Part shown: positions 1 through 9,462 of the stretch, piece by piece
Layout: each line of letters starts with the position of its first letter
Position numbering within the stretch: the stretch's first letter is position 1
Source of the DNA: Sunxiuqinia sp963678245
GTDB lineage: Bacteria; Bacteroidota; Bacteroidia; Bacteroidales; Prolixibacteraceae
Direction: 5' to 3'
Length of the DNA stretch: 64,000 nt
NCBI GenBank assembly: GCA_965140765.1
Contig: OZ223309.1
Span: forward strand, 1,488,001 to 1,552,000
The notes under the pieces: generated by a model
Told to the model about the DNA's origin: nothing
Seen by the model: the letters and a program-made list of their open reading frames with translations, nothing else
The model's database searches: none
Translations under genes and position numbers: made by a program

Positions 1-1
1 G

Positions 2-808
2 ACCGACCATTGGGAAAAGGAAATTGGACATGGCTACACCATGGTGCTTGAAAATGGCGATGCCATTGAAAAAGCTGCGGTTAACTTTTCGGCAGTTGGA
101 GGTCAGGTTAGTGAGCGAATGCGCCAGGCGTTGAGCATTCAGGATGGCGAAGAGTATTTTGCTACGGGGATTTCGTCCATCATTCATCCACGCAATGTGC
201 ATGTACCTATAACCCATATGAATGTCCGTTTTTTTCAACTAAGCTCCGGAAAAGCATGGTTTGGTGGTGGAATTGATTTGACACCTCACTATGTCAATAA
301 AAAGGAAGCTAGTTGGTTTCATCAGGAACTCAAAAAGGTTTGCGATCAGTTCGACATGGAGTTCTACCGGGAGTATAAAAAGTGGGCTGACGACTATTTT
401 TATCTGCCTCATCGGGATGAAACAAGAGGCGTTGGTGGAATTTTCTTCGATCATCAGGATGGTACTTCGGAAGCAAATTTTGAAAAGTTTTTTGCTTTTA
501 CACAGGCGCTGGCTGAGGCTTATCCGAAGATATATATTGAGTTATTGAACAACAATCGTAAGAAAGAGATCAGCGAAGATGAAAGACAATGGCAACTACT
601 GCGAAGAGGCCGTTATGTGGAGTTTAATTTGCTTTATGATCGGGGAACTAAATTCGGATTAGAGTCAAATGGTCGCACCGAATCAATCTTTTTAAGCATG
701 CCACCACTGGCATCGTGGACCTACGATTATCAACCTGATAAAGGCTCTAAGGAAGAAGAGACACTCAGATTATTAAAAAAAGACATCGATTGGATTTACA
801 ATATTTAA
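2..808 (+). CDS. hemF: Oxygen-dependent coproporphyrinogen III oxidase, 5' end outside the window
   Basis: Catalyses the oxidative decarboxylation of coproporphyrinogen III to protoporphyrinogen IX in heme synthesis, using O2. The reading frame is open from base 2, before the first internal ATG at 41, and the residues there (DHWEKEIGHG) fit the family, so the gene starts upstream; 268 residues are visible against about 300 for the family. The family signature is clear at bases 380-451: KWADDYFYLPHR followed by RGVGGIFFD. The C-terminal part carries RRGRYVEFNLLYDRGTKFGL, also typical. It is followed after 38 bases by ferrochelatase, giving two late heme steps in a row. Dependence on O2 suggests that the host meets oxygen. 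The family call is firm. Confidence 0.95.
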   Translation, partial: TDHWEKEIGHGYTMVLENGDAIEKAAVNFSAVGGQVSERMRQALSIQDGEEYFATGISSIIHPRNVHVPITHMNVRFFQLSSGKAWFGGGIDLTPHYVNKKEASWFHQELKKVCDQFDMEFYREYKKWADDYFYLPHRDETRGVGGIFFDHQDGTSEANFEKFFAFTQALAEAYPKIYIELLNNNRKKEISEDERQWQLLRRGRYVEFNLLYDRGTKFGLESNGRTESIFLSMPPLASWTYDYQPDKGSKEEETLRLLKKDIDWIYNI

Positions 809-846
809 ATTTGTTTTGAAAATCATTGATAGGAATACATAAGCTT

Positions 847-1860
847 ATGGACAATTCAAAAAGAACAGCCGTTTTACTGGTTAATGTGGGAACACCTGAT
901 GAACCCAAAGTTTCTGCCGTTCGACGGTATTTATTCGAGTTTTTGAATGACCGTAGAGTGATTGATCTGCCTTTAATTCCACAAAAGTTGTTGGTGAACC
1001 TGATTATTGTGCCATTTAGGGCTCCCAAATCCACCAAGCTTTATGAGATGCTTTGGACCGATGAAGGTTCTCCTCTATTGGTAAATGCCAATAAAAACAG
1101 AGATAAGCTGCAAGCATCATTGGGTGATGACTATCAGGTTTTCACAGCCATGCGCTATCAGAATCCGCATTTAAAAAAAGTGCTTCGTCAGGTTCGTGAC
1201 CAGCGTTTTGGGAAGATGATCATTATTCCGGTGTTCCCGCAGTACGCATCGTCAACAACCGGAACCATCGGCCAATTTGTATCAAAGGAAGTGGCTAAAT
1301 GGACAGTTATCCCTGAGATTCGATTCGTAAGCCAGTTTTACGATCATCCTGCTTTTATCAAAGCATTTACTGAACGCATTAAAGAGTTCAAGCCTGAAAC
1401 ATACGACCACATCGTTTTTTCCTATCACGGTTTACCGAACAGACAGGTCGATAAGGTGCATCCGGAAATTGCTTCAACGGAATGTACCTGCGAACAGGCC
1501 ATGCCTGAGCATGGTAAATATTGCTACAAGGCAACTTGTTACCAAACAACCCGCTTGTTGGCAAAGTCACTGGGTCTTAAACCGGATGATTACACTTTAT
1601 CTTTTCAATCTCGGCTGACCAAAAACTGGCTCAAGCCCTTCTCTGATGAACTGGTTATTCAAAAAGCGAAAGAAGGAGTAAAACGAATGTTGTTTGTAGC
1701 GCCCGCATTTGTGGCCGATTGCCTGGAAACAACCGTTGAAATTGGAGTTGAATATCAGGAATTATTTGAAGAACACGGTGGCGAAAAAATTCAATTGGTT
1801 GAAAGTTTGAACGATCATCCCTTGTGGATTGAAACCCTGAAAGAATTGATTAATTCATGA
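847..1860 (+). CDS. hemH: Ferrochelatase
   Basis: Inserts Fe2+ into protoporphyrin IX, the last step of heme synthesis. The 337-residue length is normal for bacterial ferrochelatase. Visible family motifs are LLVNVGTPDEP at the N-terminus, PVFPQYASSTTG, the active-site SYHGLP loop containing the catalytic histidine, FQSRLTKNWLKP, and PAFVADCLETTVEI with the acidic metal-path residues. I chose ATG 847 because it gives the normal N-terminus; an in-frame TTG at 826 would add seven unconserved residues. A weak AGGA lies at 831-834. The gene directly follows hemF and probably shares its transcript. There is no sign of truncation. Confidence 0.95.
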   Translation: MDNSKRTAVLLVNVGTPDEPKVSAVRRYLFEFLNDRRVIDLPLIPQKLLVNLIIVPFRAPKSTKLYEMLWTDEGSPLLVNANKNRDKLQASLGDDYQVFTAMRYQNPHLKKVLRQVRDQRFGKMIIIPVFPQYASSTTGTIGQFVSKEVAKWTVIPEIRFVSQFYDHPAFIKAFTERIKEFKPETYDHIVFSYHGLPNRQVDKVHPEIASTECTCEQAMPEHGKYCYKATCYQTTRLLAKSLGLKPDDYTLSFQSRLTKNWLKPFSDELVIQKAKEGVKRMLFVAPAFVADCLETTVEIGVEYQELFEEHGGEKIQLVESLNDHPLWIETLKELINS

Positions 1861-1953
1861 AAAGCCATTTCATTTAGACAAATAACCTTCAGAATCATTC
1901 AGATGATAGACTTGATTTTTTACAATAGTACCTTTTAATTAAACATTGAACTC

Positions 1954-2634
1954 ATGACAAAGCAATTTCTCTTAGTCCTTGTACTTTCTTTATTTTTTTT
2001 CGCGTGCAACGATGAAGGCCAGAAGCCTGATTATCCTTCAATAATAGAACTAATTGCTTATGATAATAATTCATTGTCGAAAGAGATGTTGACGACTTTT
2101 TGTGCAGAAAATGGTATTGATAAGAACGCTGTGTATAATTGGGAAAATCACTGGGTTCTCTATTCTCAGTTTCAGGAACTGCAACAAATAAGCGAAAAGC
2201 TAGAAGCAAATTTTCCGAATGTTACCATTAAAACTTACGATCAGCCATTTTATAGTTTTGATCGAACAAGGTGTGATGATTCTTCTATTGCCGAGGAATG
2301 GGATAACATTTTGCTGACAGCAAATCTGGTTGAAGATACGTTGAAGCAAAGTGAATATATGGAGTATCACCGCACTCAGTTTGAAGAGTGGCCTGAAGTT
2401 GCTCAAGGATTTTGTAATGCCGGTTTTCAGCAATTGTTGGTTTTTCGCAGCGAAAGGCAGTTGATGTTGGTTATCAGCATTCCGAAAGGGGAGAGTCTGG
2501 ATGAGCTAAATCCTAAAACGACTGAAAATAATCCTCGCGTTGATGAGTGGAATGCTCAAATGAGTCAATATCAGGAAGGCCTTGAAGATGCACCAGAAGG
2601 AGTTGTCTGGCTATTTCTAAATCCCGTTGAGTAA
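1954..2634 (+). CDS. Lipoprotein with a C-terminal L-rhamnose mutarotase-like (RhaM/DUF718) domain
   Basis: 226 residues. The N-terminus is a lipoprotein signal ending LSLFFFAC with lipidated Cys18, so the product is likely in the envelope. The C-terminal half (about residues 105-215) resembles RhaM-family mutarotases: YMEYHRTQFEEWPEV keeps the Tyr and His and the WPEV block, followed by a strand-rich segment and DEWNAQMSQYQEGL. The N-terminal half looks like a second alpha/beta unit of similar size but is too diverged to name. RhaM enzymes interconvert sugar anomers in the cytoplasm, so an envelope version is unusual and may be a binding or accessory protein. It lies between hemH and the PUL sigma factor and could be the first PUL gene. 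Domain call moderate, function uncertain. Confidence 0.6.
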   Translation: MTKQFLLVLVLSLFFFACNDEGQKPDYPSIIELIAYDNNSLSKEMLTTFCAENGIDKNAVYNWENHWVLYSQFQELQQISEKLEANFPNVTIKTYDQPFYSFDRTRCDDSSIAEEWDNILLTANLVEDTLKQSEYMEYHRTQFEEWPEVAQGFCNAGFQQLLVFRSERQLMLVISIPKGESLDELNPKTTENNPRVDEWNAQMSQYQEGLEDAPEGVVWLFLNPVE

Positions 2635-2699
2635 GCTTATTTTTCTATCCAGGCAGAAGAGAAGACTGAACATTCATAAACACAAGAGTTTATTTTTCT

Positions 2700-2707
2700 T
2701 ACTTTTG
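2700..2707 (+). promoter_or_regulatory. Bacteroidota -7 promoter element for the PUL sigma factor
   Basis: TACTTTTG matches the Bacteroidota -7 consensus TAnnTTTG and lies 25 bases before ATG 2733. No clear TTTG box is seen about 20 bases further upstream, so this is a half-matched promoter. Confidence 0.35.
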
Positions 2708-2732
2708 ATGAGCATTGCTTGTGCTAATCTAC

Positions 2733-3287
2733 ATGGAAGATCAAGATATTTGGAAAAATATTGTGGCTGACGATATGAATGCTTTAAAGAGGCTTCATGA
2801 TAAATACTATTCTCAGTTGTTTTTGTGGGCGTGTAAATATCTTCATCAGGAGACGGTTGTTGAAGAATTGGTTTCCGACTGTTTTATAAAGCTTTGGAAT
2901 CGGCGGAAATACATTATTATAGAAAAGTCGCTGAAAGCCTATATATTTTTCGTGTTGCGCAACCAAATCGTAAGTTATATCAGGAAAAATAAAAACAAGT
3001 TTGAGGTAAAAGTAAAAGAGCTTCCAGATGTTCCGACTGAAGAATCGATCAATGAGCAAGAATACTACGCAAATCTTTATAAAGCCATTCAACGAATTCC
3101 GAAACAGCGGCGAAAAATTCTGGAACTTGCTGTTTTCGAATCGTTAACCTATCGTGAAATTGCCGACCGGTTGGATATATCAATCAATACCGTTAAAACC
3201 CAGATTGCCCGATCTTATCAATTTTTAAAGGGAGAATTAGATCCGAAGGATTTTGTATTGCTACATTTTTATTGCATAAGAAAATAA
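2733..3287 (+). CDS. ECF RNA polymerase sigma factor of the FecI/PUL type
   Basis: 184 residues, the usual size for an ECF sigma factor. Region 2 spans about residues 20-85 (LHDKYYSQLFLWACKYL, then VEELVSDCFIKLWNRR), and region 4 near residues 125-165 has a helix-turn-helix, LTYREIADRLDISINTVK. ATG 2733 is chosen; TTG 2715 and GTG 2721 in the same frame are less likely. The next gene is a FecR-type anti-sigma factor, followed by a SusC with an STN domain. This is the standard trans-envelope signalling set: SusC senses ligand, FecR passes the signal and the sigma factor switches on the locus. Confidence 0.92.
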   Translation: MEDQDIWKNIVADDMNALKRLHDKYYSQLFLWACKYLHQETVVEELVSDCFIKLWNRRKYIIIEKSLKAYIFFVLRNQIVSYIRKNKNKFEVKVKELPDVPTEESINEQEYYANLYKAIQRIPKQRRKILELAVFESLTYREIADRLDISINTVKTQIARSYQFLKGELDPKDFVLLHFYCIRK

Positions 3288-3407
3288 ATAAGTTGCTGGT
3301 ATATAATTTATTAGTATCTGATCGTTTAAGGAAATTAAAAAAAGGAGAAAACTCTGTCACCCTCATGTGAATCGGATTGCGTCTTACTAGTAGAAATCAA
3401 TCATTCA

Positions 3408-4403
3408 ATGAGTAATACAAATCAAGATACTTGGGAGCTAATTTCTGGTAAACTTCATGATGAGTTAGGTGAAGAAGAAAAGGAGAAATTTGAGGCATGG
3501 AGCAACGCCCCGGAAAATCAGAAACTACTTCAGAAAGGCCAATCGATAAAGGATGGCCTGTTCGAATCGAGAAAACTAAAGAAGGTCGATAAGCAAAAGT
3601 CATGGAACAGGGTTGAAAAGCTCGTTCGCAAACAAAAATTTACGATCTACTTTAAGCGGACTCTTCAGTATGCAGCTGTCCTTGTTTTTGCATTTTTAGT
3701 TGGTAACTTTTTTTCACCAATCTTCGAAGCTGCTAATAATAATCAGTATACACAAGTAGAGGTGATGTATGGTCAAACAAGCCATCTTTTTCTTTTTGAT
3801 GGAACAGAGGTGTGGCTAAATGCAGGAACCACATTCACATATCCCAAGAATTTCAATAGCGGCTCTCGCGATGTATCTATTGAAGGAGAAGCATTCTTTA
3901 AAGTTGCGCCAAACAAGCATTTACCGTTCAAAGTCAAAACCAGCAAAATGGAAGTGGAGGTACTAGGTACTTCTTTTAATGTAGCTGCTTATCGTGGTGA
4001 AGAAAATCATTCGGTTGTATTGGTTGAAGGAAAGGTGCAGATCAATAATCTTAAAGGAAGGAAAATTGGAGAAATTGCTCCTGGCCAAATTGCAGTACAA
4101 TCAAGTAGAAAACCTCTAACAGTAGCAAACACTGATCCTTATTTTTATACCAGCTGGAAAGATGGCAAGGTTGCTTTTAATGGAGAGAAGATCAGTGATA
4201 TTGCCATGCGTCTGGAACGTTGGTACAATGTGGAAATTCAGTTTGAAAAGGAAAGTTTAAAAGAATATGATTTGACAGGAACCATCTTGTTAAATAAACC
4301 TATTGAGCAAACCATCATGGCTTTAGAGTTACTAGCGCCAATAAAATTTGAAACCAAAGAGATAGCAAATGGTAGAACTTTAATAACCGTAATTTCAAAA
4401 TAG
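3408..4403 (+). CDS. FecR-type anti-sigma factor with DUF4974 C-terminal domain
   Basis: 331 residues, an inner-membrane regulator. The cytoplasmic N-terminus (about 1-80) would hold the ECF sigma factor. One membrane segment follows at about 84-105 (AAVLVFAFLVGNFF). The periplasmic FecR domain covers about 115-215, with FDGTEVWLNAGTTFTYP and IEGEAFFKVAPN as typical blocks. The C-terminal part (about 255-330; KISDIAMRLERWYNVEI, then LTGTILLNKPIEQTI) is the DUF4974 module that pairs with the STN domain of SusC. It is 120 bases downstream of the sigma gene and 101 bases before SusC. Confidence 0.93.
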   Translation: MSNTNQDTWELISGKLHDELGEEEKEKFEAWSNAPENQKLLQKGQSIKDGLFESRKLKKVDKQKSWNRVEKLVRKQKFTIYFKRTLQYAAVLVFAFLVGNFFSPIFEAANNNQYTQVEVMYGQTSHLFLFDGTEVWLNAGTTFTYPKNFNSGSRDVSIEGEAFFKVAPNKHLPFKVKTSKMEVEVLGTSFNVAAYRGEENHSVVLVEGKVQINNLKGRKIGEIAPGQIAVQSSRKPLTVANTDPYFYTSWKDGKVAFNGEKISDIAMRLERWYNVEIQFEKESLKEYDLTGTILLNKPIEQTIMALELLAPIKFETKEIANGRTLITVISK

Positions 4404-4426
4404 AATAAATTAAACTATTAACAAAA

Positions 4427-4462
4427 GGGCGATGAAAGTGCTTGAGACCCATTTCATCGCCC
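4427..4462 (+). promoter_or_regulatory. Strong hairpin between fecR-like gene and susC
   Basis: An 11-base perfect stem, GGGCGATGAAA (4427-4437) with TTTCATCGCCC (4452-4462), encloses a 14-base loop. No run of T follows, so it is not a textbook intrinsic terminator. It sits 42 bases before the susC start, in the leader. It may be an RNA processing or attenuation point that sets the ratio of regulator to transporter. Confidence 0.5.
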
Positions 4463-4504
4463 GGAAAATAAAACAATTATTGTTTCATTAAACCTTACAA
4501 ATTT

Positions 4505-7500
4505 ATGAAAAAACAACGTGAATTCAGTGGACATACTGTGCTGCTGCTAAAATTATTGCGTATTATGAAACTAACTAGTTTTTTGGTGTTGGTTTTTGCG
4601 TTGAGTGTAAGTGCATCTAGTTACTCACAATCTACAAAATTAAACCTGAATGTAAAAAACGGGACATTGGTTGACGCTCTTAAACAAATCGAGGATCAGT
4701 CTGAATTTTACTTTTACTACAACAACGATGAAATTTCGTCTCTTCAAGATGTTTCAATTAGTACTGAAAATAAGCAAATTCAAGACGTTCTTGATGAGTT
4801 GCTAGCTGAAACAGACCTTGAATACAAAATGATTGACCGTTACATCGTTGTTAAACGCAAGCAAGGATCTGTATTTGATATGCGGTCAATGCAAACGCTG
4901 GATGTTTCCGGAGTAGTAACAAATACTTCAGGCGAAGGTATTCCAGGTGTAACCGTTGTAGTAAAAGGAACTACTAATGGAACAATTACCGATTTTGATG
5001 GTAATTACGCTTTGAGAGAGGTTGTTAACGGTTCTTCTTTGGTTTTTTCTTTTATTGGGTTGAAAACAAAGGAAGTTGTTGTTGATGGCCAATCGAGATT
5101 AAATGTAACGATGGAAGAAGAAACCATTGGCTTGGATGAAGTTGTGGCTATTGGGTATGGAACAACATCTATAAAAGATGCAACGGGAGCTATTTCCTCG
5201 GTTCGTGCCGACGATTTTAATAAGGGGATGGTTGCGTCTCCCGAGCAGCTAATTCAAGGTCGTTCTGCAGGGGTGCAGATTACTTCAGCAAGTGGCGAAC
5301 CAGGTGGAAGCATCAATATTAATATTCGAGGTACCTCTTCGGTTCGAAGTGGCAATAATCCTCTTTACGTAATCGATGGTGTTGCATTGAGTGGTGATGC
5401 TGTTTCTCCCGGTGGAGAAGATGTTAGTTTTGGCGGAAGTACGGCTCGTAATCCACTAAACTTCTTAAATCCTGATGATATTAAAGATATCAGTATTTTG
5501 AAGGATGCTTCAGCAACTGCAATTTATGGTTCGCGTGGAGCCAATGGTGTTGTTATTATTACTACTAAAAGTGGTAAAGGTGCTGGTGGTGGTATTGAGT
5601 ATTCTTCATCAGTTGGGTTTAGTTCTATCACTAAAAAGTATGATGTACTAGGCCCCGATGAGTATTTAAGTGCAATTAATGGTTTAGGGGGTAACTCAAG
5701 TAACTTGGATGCGGGATCCAATACTGATTGGCAGGATCAGATATTTAGAACAGGAGTTTCTCAATCTCATAACATTTCATATGGCACAGCTGATACAAAA
5801 GGAGACTACCGTGTTTCAATGAGCTATTTTGATCAGAATGGTATTGTTGAAGAAAGTAAATTAACGAGATACACGCTTCGTGTAAACGGAAACCGAAGCT
5901 TCTTTAATGACAAACTGAAATTATCCAGTCAATTAACAGTTTCTGATGTTGATGATCAGGGAGTTCCTATTGGGAATTCGCCCAACCATTATGGAGATTT
6001 AATTGCATCAGCCCTCTATATGAATCCAACAGAACCGGTTTATTTGCCTGACGGCTCATACAATCAGCCATCGTTTGATCGGTTAAACCCCAAAGCCATG
6101 TTGGCATATAGTGCCGATAATACCAATACGCTTAGAGCACTCGTCAGTCTTTCTGCCGAATATCAAATCAGCAAGGACTTGAGCTTGAAGTCGGTTTACG
6201 GCCGGGACTTTTCAAAATCGGAAAGGTATTATGCTTATTCACCATTATTGTATGCCAACTATATTTTTGAAAACGGAAAAGCAGGTTTGAGTTCGGTAAC
6301 GATGGATAACGGACTTTGGGAAAACTTTTTGAACTACAATAAGGAGTTTGGCGAAGTCGCTTTTACCGGTCTTTTAGGGTACTCATACCAGTATTTCGAA
6401 ACAAAAACAGCATCCATGAATGCTGGTAAATTTCGCTTCGATGATCTGGATTTGATGATGAATAATTTAGCTGCCGGTGAATCAATTGTAGGAAATACAA
6501 CGATGCAAAGGGATGAATTGCAATCGTATTTTGCAAGAGTAAACTTTGTAACCAAAGACAAATGGTTGTTTACAGCGACTATTCGCGCTGATGGCTCTAC
6601 CAAATTTGGAGGAAACAACCAGTATGGCTATTTCCCATCAATGGCTTTAGGATATCGTATATCGGAAGAAGATTTTATCCCAGAGTCTATTTCAAATTTG
6701 AAGGTTAGATTGGGTTGGGGGATAACAGGTAATCAGGAAATTCCTCACAACCTTTATTCGCAAAGACAACGCTACGGAAGTTCAACCATTGATGGTTCAG
6801 GAAACATTACTACCGGATCATTAGGAAACGTAACCTTCGCTAATCCTGATCTTAAGTGGGAAACAACTAGTCAATTTAATGCCGGTGTCGACTTCGGTTT
6901 CAATAATAATAGAATTCGCGGTTCATTGGATGTATATCAAAAAAAGACCACTGATTTATTGCTTCAATTGAAAAGTGCCCAACCAGCACCACAAGCTTAC
7001 TATTGGACAAATTTAGACGGAAATATTGTCAACTCAGGTGTTGAACTGTCGCTTTCTGCTGATATTGTTGAAGCAAATGACTTTGATTGGGGAGTTACTG
7101 CAAACATGAGCTATAACAAAAATAAGGTTGAAGATTTGTCAACGACAATTGAAACAGGAGTATTGGACGGACAAGGACTTTCTGGTGTAACCATTCAGCG
7201 AATTACCAATGACTATCCAATGTACACCTATTACATCCGGGTATTTGAGGGATTTGATGAAAATGGTATTGCTATTTACGATGGTGATAATCCTCAATTT
7301 ACCGGCGATAGTCCGATCCCTAAATTTACAATGGGTTTGACTAATACGTTCAGATATAAAAACTTTGATTTCAATGTGTACTTGAATGGACAGTTCGGTC
7401 ATAAGATATACAGTAACACGGCTAATGCATTTTTCTATGCCGGTAACTTGGCGATCGGACGTAATGTAACTAGCGACATCGTTGGGAATGGTGAGGCTGC

Positions 7501-7786
7501 TATAAATACAGCTGACCCTTCTACTCGCTTCCTCGAAGATGGTTCATTTGTTAGGTTGCAGGACGTGAGTTTAGGCTATAACGTGCCGATCAAGAACTCT
7601 AAATACATTTCAAAACTAAGATTGTATGCAACAGGTCAAAACTTATTTGTAATTACAAATTATAGTGGACAAGACCCTGAGGTGAATGTTAACAAGGGGA
7701 GTGGTGGAGTACCTTCTATGGGTATCGACTATACAACATACCCTCGTGCAAGAACAATATTAATGGGACTTAAAGTGCAATTTTAA
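4505..7786 (+). CDS. SusC-like TonB-dependent outer-membrane transporter with STN signalling domain
   Basis: 1093 residues. Imports a bound oligosaccharide across the outer membrane using TonB energy. Order of parts: a long signal peptide ending near SASSYSQ (about residue 42), STN domain (about 45-115, with VDALKQIEDQSEFYFYY), carboxypeptidase-regulatory-like beta domain (about 130-205, GVVTNTSGEGIPGVTVVVKG), TonB-box region (LDEVVAIGYGT), plug (about 220-345, with PLYVIDGVAL and ILKDASATAIYGSRGANG) and a beta-barrel ending in VQF. The STN domain matches the upstream sigma/anti-sigma pair and implies that this transporter also signals. SusD follows after 12 bases. Exact ligand unknown. Confidence 0.97.
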   Translation: MKKQREFSGHTVLLLKLLRIMKLTSFLVLVFALSVSASSYSQSTKLNLNVKNGTLVDALKQIEDQSEFYFYYNNDEISSLQDVSISTENKQIQDVLDELLAETDLEYKMIDRYIVVKRKQGSVFDMRSMQTLDVSGVVTNTSGEGIPGVTVVVKGTTNGTITDFDGNYALREVVNGSSLVFSFIGLKTKEVVVDGQSRLNVTMEEETIGLDEVVAIGYGTTSIKDATGAISSVRADDFNKGMVASPEQLIQGRSAGVQITSASGEPGGSININIRGTSSVRSGNNPLYVIDGVALSGDAVSPGGEDVSFGGSTARNPLNFLNPDDIKDISILKDASATAIYGSRGANGVVIITTKSGKGAGGGIEYSSSVGFSSITKKYDVLGPDEYLSAINGLGGNSSNLDAGSNTDWQDQIFRTGVSQSHNISYGTADTKGDYRVSMSYFDQNGIVEESKLTRYTLRVNGNRSFFNDKLKLSSQLTVSDVDDQGVPIGNSPNHYGDLIASALYMNPTEPVYLPDGSYNQPSFDRLNPKAMLAYSADNTNTLRALVSLSAEYQISKDLSLKSVYGRDFSKSERYYAYSPLLYANYIFENGKAGLSSVTMDNGLWENFLNYNKEFGEVAFTGLLGYSYQYFETKTASMNAGKFRFDDLDLMMNNLAAGESIVGNTTMQRDELQSYFARVNFVTKDKWLFTATIRADGSTKFGGNNQYGYFPSMALGYRISEEDFIPESISNLKVRLGWGITGNQEIPHNLYSQRQRYGSSTIDGSGNITTGSLGNVTFANPDLKWETTSQFNAGVDFGFNNNRIRGSLDVYQKKTTDLLLQLKSAQPAPQAYYWTNLDGNIVNSGVELSLSADIVEANDFDWGVTANMSYNKNKVEDLSTTIETGVLDGQGLSGVTIQRITNDYPMYTYYIRVFEGFDENGIAIYDGDNPQFTGDSPIPKFTMGLTNTFRYKNFDFNVYLNGQFGHKIYSNTANAFFYAGNLAIGRNVTSDIVGNGEAAINTADPSTRFLEDGSFVRLQDVSLGYNVPIKNSKYISKLRLYATGQNLFVITNYSGQDPEVNVNKGSGGVPSMGIDYTTYPRARTILMGLKVQF

Positions 7787-7798
7787 AATTATAATGAG

Positions 7799-9289
7799 AT
7801 GAAAAAGAACTATAAATATATATTGATTGTTTGTGGTCTGGTGGCAGGATTTTTTATGCCCGGGTGCACTGACCTCGAAGTTGAATTTAACGATTCCTAT
7901 TTTGTTGAACAGTCGGATGACGGCTTTTCAGCGGTTGACGTGGCTGCTGTGTTGAACTCAGCCTACGGAAAGCTTGGTGATATTGTTGGAAGTTCGTACA
8001 CCGGCGTTGCCGGGTTAAATGACCCCACTTCAGATGAAATGATTATCCCTACTCGTGCTACTGACTGGGGAAATGGTGGTGTATTCCGCTTGTTGCACAC
8101 GCATACCTGGGATCCAGCTCATACATACATTCTGGATACTTGGGACGATTTGAACGTTGGTGTTTACTATTGCACACAAATCTTAGCATCAAACCCATCA
8201 GCACAGCAGGCTGCAGAAGCGAAGACCTTAAGGGCTTATTTCATGTATCATATCATAGATTTGTTTGGGCAGGTGCCTTTTCGTGAGGTTAATCAAGGAG
8301 TTGATGTATACCCCGCGGTTTGGACTCGTTCTGCTGCTTTTGATTATGCCGTGAGTGAATTGGAATCTGCAATGGCAGATCTTCCTGACGGTGGTCCGGA
8401 ATCTGCCGATCCAACTCAGGTTAGTAAAGCTTTTGCTCATGCACTGCTTGCAAAATTCTATATAAATAAGGCTGTTTATAAGGCCGATAACCCTGCTGGT
8501 CCTTACAGTTTTGATGCTGCTGACATGAATAAAGTAATTGAGCATTGTGATGCTGTTGAGTCGTATGGTTTTGAACTGGAAGCCAACTATTTTGACAACT
8601 TCAATCAAAACAGCAAAAAAGAGAAAATTCTGACTTACACCAGATGGTGGAATGGGATGTGGATTTGGCCTCAGCTGCACAACAGCCAGGGAGGTTGGAA
8701 TGGAGCGACAACTTTAGGAAGCTTCTATGATATATTTGAAGACAACGATAACCGCTTTTACTACAACCCTGATGGAGGCATCGGATTTGGATTCTTAGCC
8801 GGTGCTCAAACAAAAAGTGATGGAACCCCTTATTTGAATCGTTCTGGGGAACCATTAGTCTATACGCGAGAGATTCTTCTTTCGGGAAATACCGATTATG
8901 CTGGAATTCGGGTATTGAAGTACGATCCGGATAGCGACGATGGTTTTGTTCTAATGCGTTATGCTGATATCCGGTTGATGAAAGCTGAAGCAATTTTGCG
9001 CGGGGGATCGCCAACCGGAGGTGAAACCGCACAAAGTATCGTTGACGAATTGAGAACCATTCGTGGTGCCAGTAGCATCTCTGTAAATATCGATATGATG
9101 CTGGATGAAAGAGGTCGTGAGTTGTATTGGGAAGGCATGCGTAGGACGGATCAAGTTCGTTTCGAAACCTTTACAAAAACAACCTGGGAAAACAAATCGG
9201 TACTAGATGATAACATGGTGCTGTTCCCAATTCCACAGCGTGCGATGGATTCCAATCCGAATTTCACACAAAATGCAGGCTACAAGTAG
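7799..9289 (+). CDS. SusD/RagB-like glycan-binding lipoprotein
   Basis: 496 residues. Surface lipoprotein that caps the SusC barrel and captures glycan. The signal ends MPGC with lipidated Cys23. TPR-like helices follow, with the family's typical LNSAYGKLGD, AAEAKTLRAYFMYHIIDLFGQVPF and FVLMRYADIRLMKAEAIL blocks and the C-terminal DERGRELYWEGMRRTDQVRF motif. It is immediately downstream of SusC in one transcript and is followed by a likely terminator, so SusC/D may be expressed separately from the enzyme genes. Specificity cannot be read from sequence. Confidence 0.96.
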   Translation: MKKNYKYILIVCGLVAGFFMPGCTDLEVEFNDSYFVEQSDDGFSAVDVAAVLNSAYGKLGDIVGSSYTGVAGLNDPTSDEMIIPTRATDWGNGGVFRLLHTHTWDPAHTYILDTWDDLNVGVYYCTQILASNPSAQQAAEAKTLRAYFMYHIIDLFGQVPFREVNQGVDVYPAVWTRSAAFDYAVSELESAMADLPDGGPESADPTQVSKAFAHALLAKFYINKAVYKADNPAGPYSFDAADMNKVIEHCDAVESYGFELEANYFDNFNQNSKKEKILTYTRWWNGMWIWPQLHNSQGGWNGATTLGSFYDIFEDNDNRFYYNPDGGIGFGFLAGAQTKSDGTPYLNRSGEPLVYTREILLSGNTDYAGIRVLKYDPDSDDGFVLMRYADIRLMKAEAILRGGSPTGGETAQSIVDELRTIRGASSISVNIDMMLDERGRELYWEGMRRTDQVRFETFTKTTWENKSVLDDNMVLFPIPQRAMDSNPNFTQNAGYK

Positions 9290-9323
9290 ACTATTATTGA
9301 CTAATTTAAACGAATACTAGATT

Positions 9324-9355
9324 TTGGGAACCTCTAATTAATTAGAGGTTCCCAA
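9324..9355. terminator. Perfect palindrome after SusD, likely bidirectional terminator
   Basis: A 16-base arm beginning TTGGGAACCTCTAATT is followed at once by its exact reverse complement. It is 34 bases after the SusD stop codon and is followed by an AT-rich stretch. The RNA stem would be long and stable. A protein-binding operator is the alternative. Confidence 0.55.
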
Positions 9356-9446
9356 TTCGTTTATTGCGGTCGACAATAAAAATAAGGAAGATAAATTTTC
9401 GGATGTTATTTTTTAATTAGCACAGCATAGGTACAAAAAGATGCTT

Positions 9447-9462
9447 ATGAAAACGTTTTCAT
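9447..9462. promoter_or_regulatory. LacI/CRE-like 16-base palindrome
   Basis: ATGAAAACGTTTTCAT is a perfect palindrome with the central CG and flanking A/T runs typical of LacI-family operators. A related half-site, GAAAACGG, lies at 9640-9647 near the GH2 start. No LacI-type gene is in the window, so the binding protein, if any, is unknown. It also forms the first codons of a small open frame, so it may be chance. Confidence 0.3.

Noticed and set aside
8228..9154. Antisense open frames of 67-150 codons under SusD
   Set aside because: They are shadows of the SusD coding frame; residue composition is unlike a protein and there is no promoter or signal.
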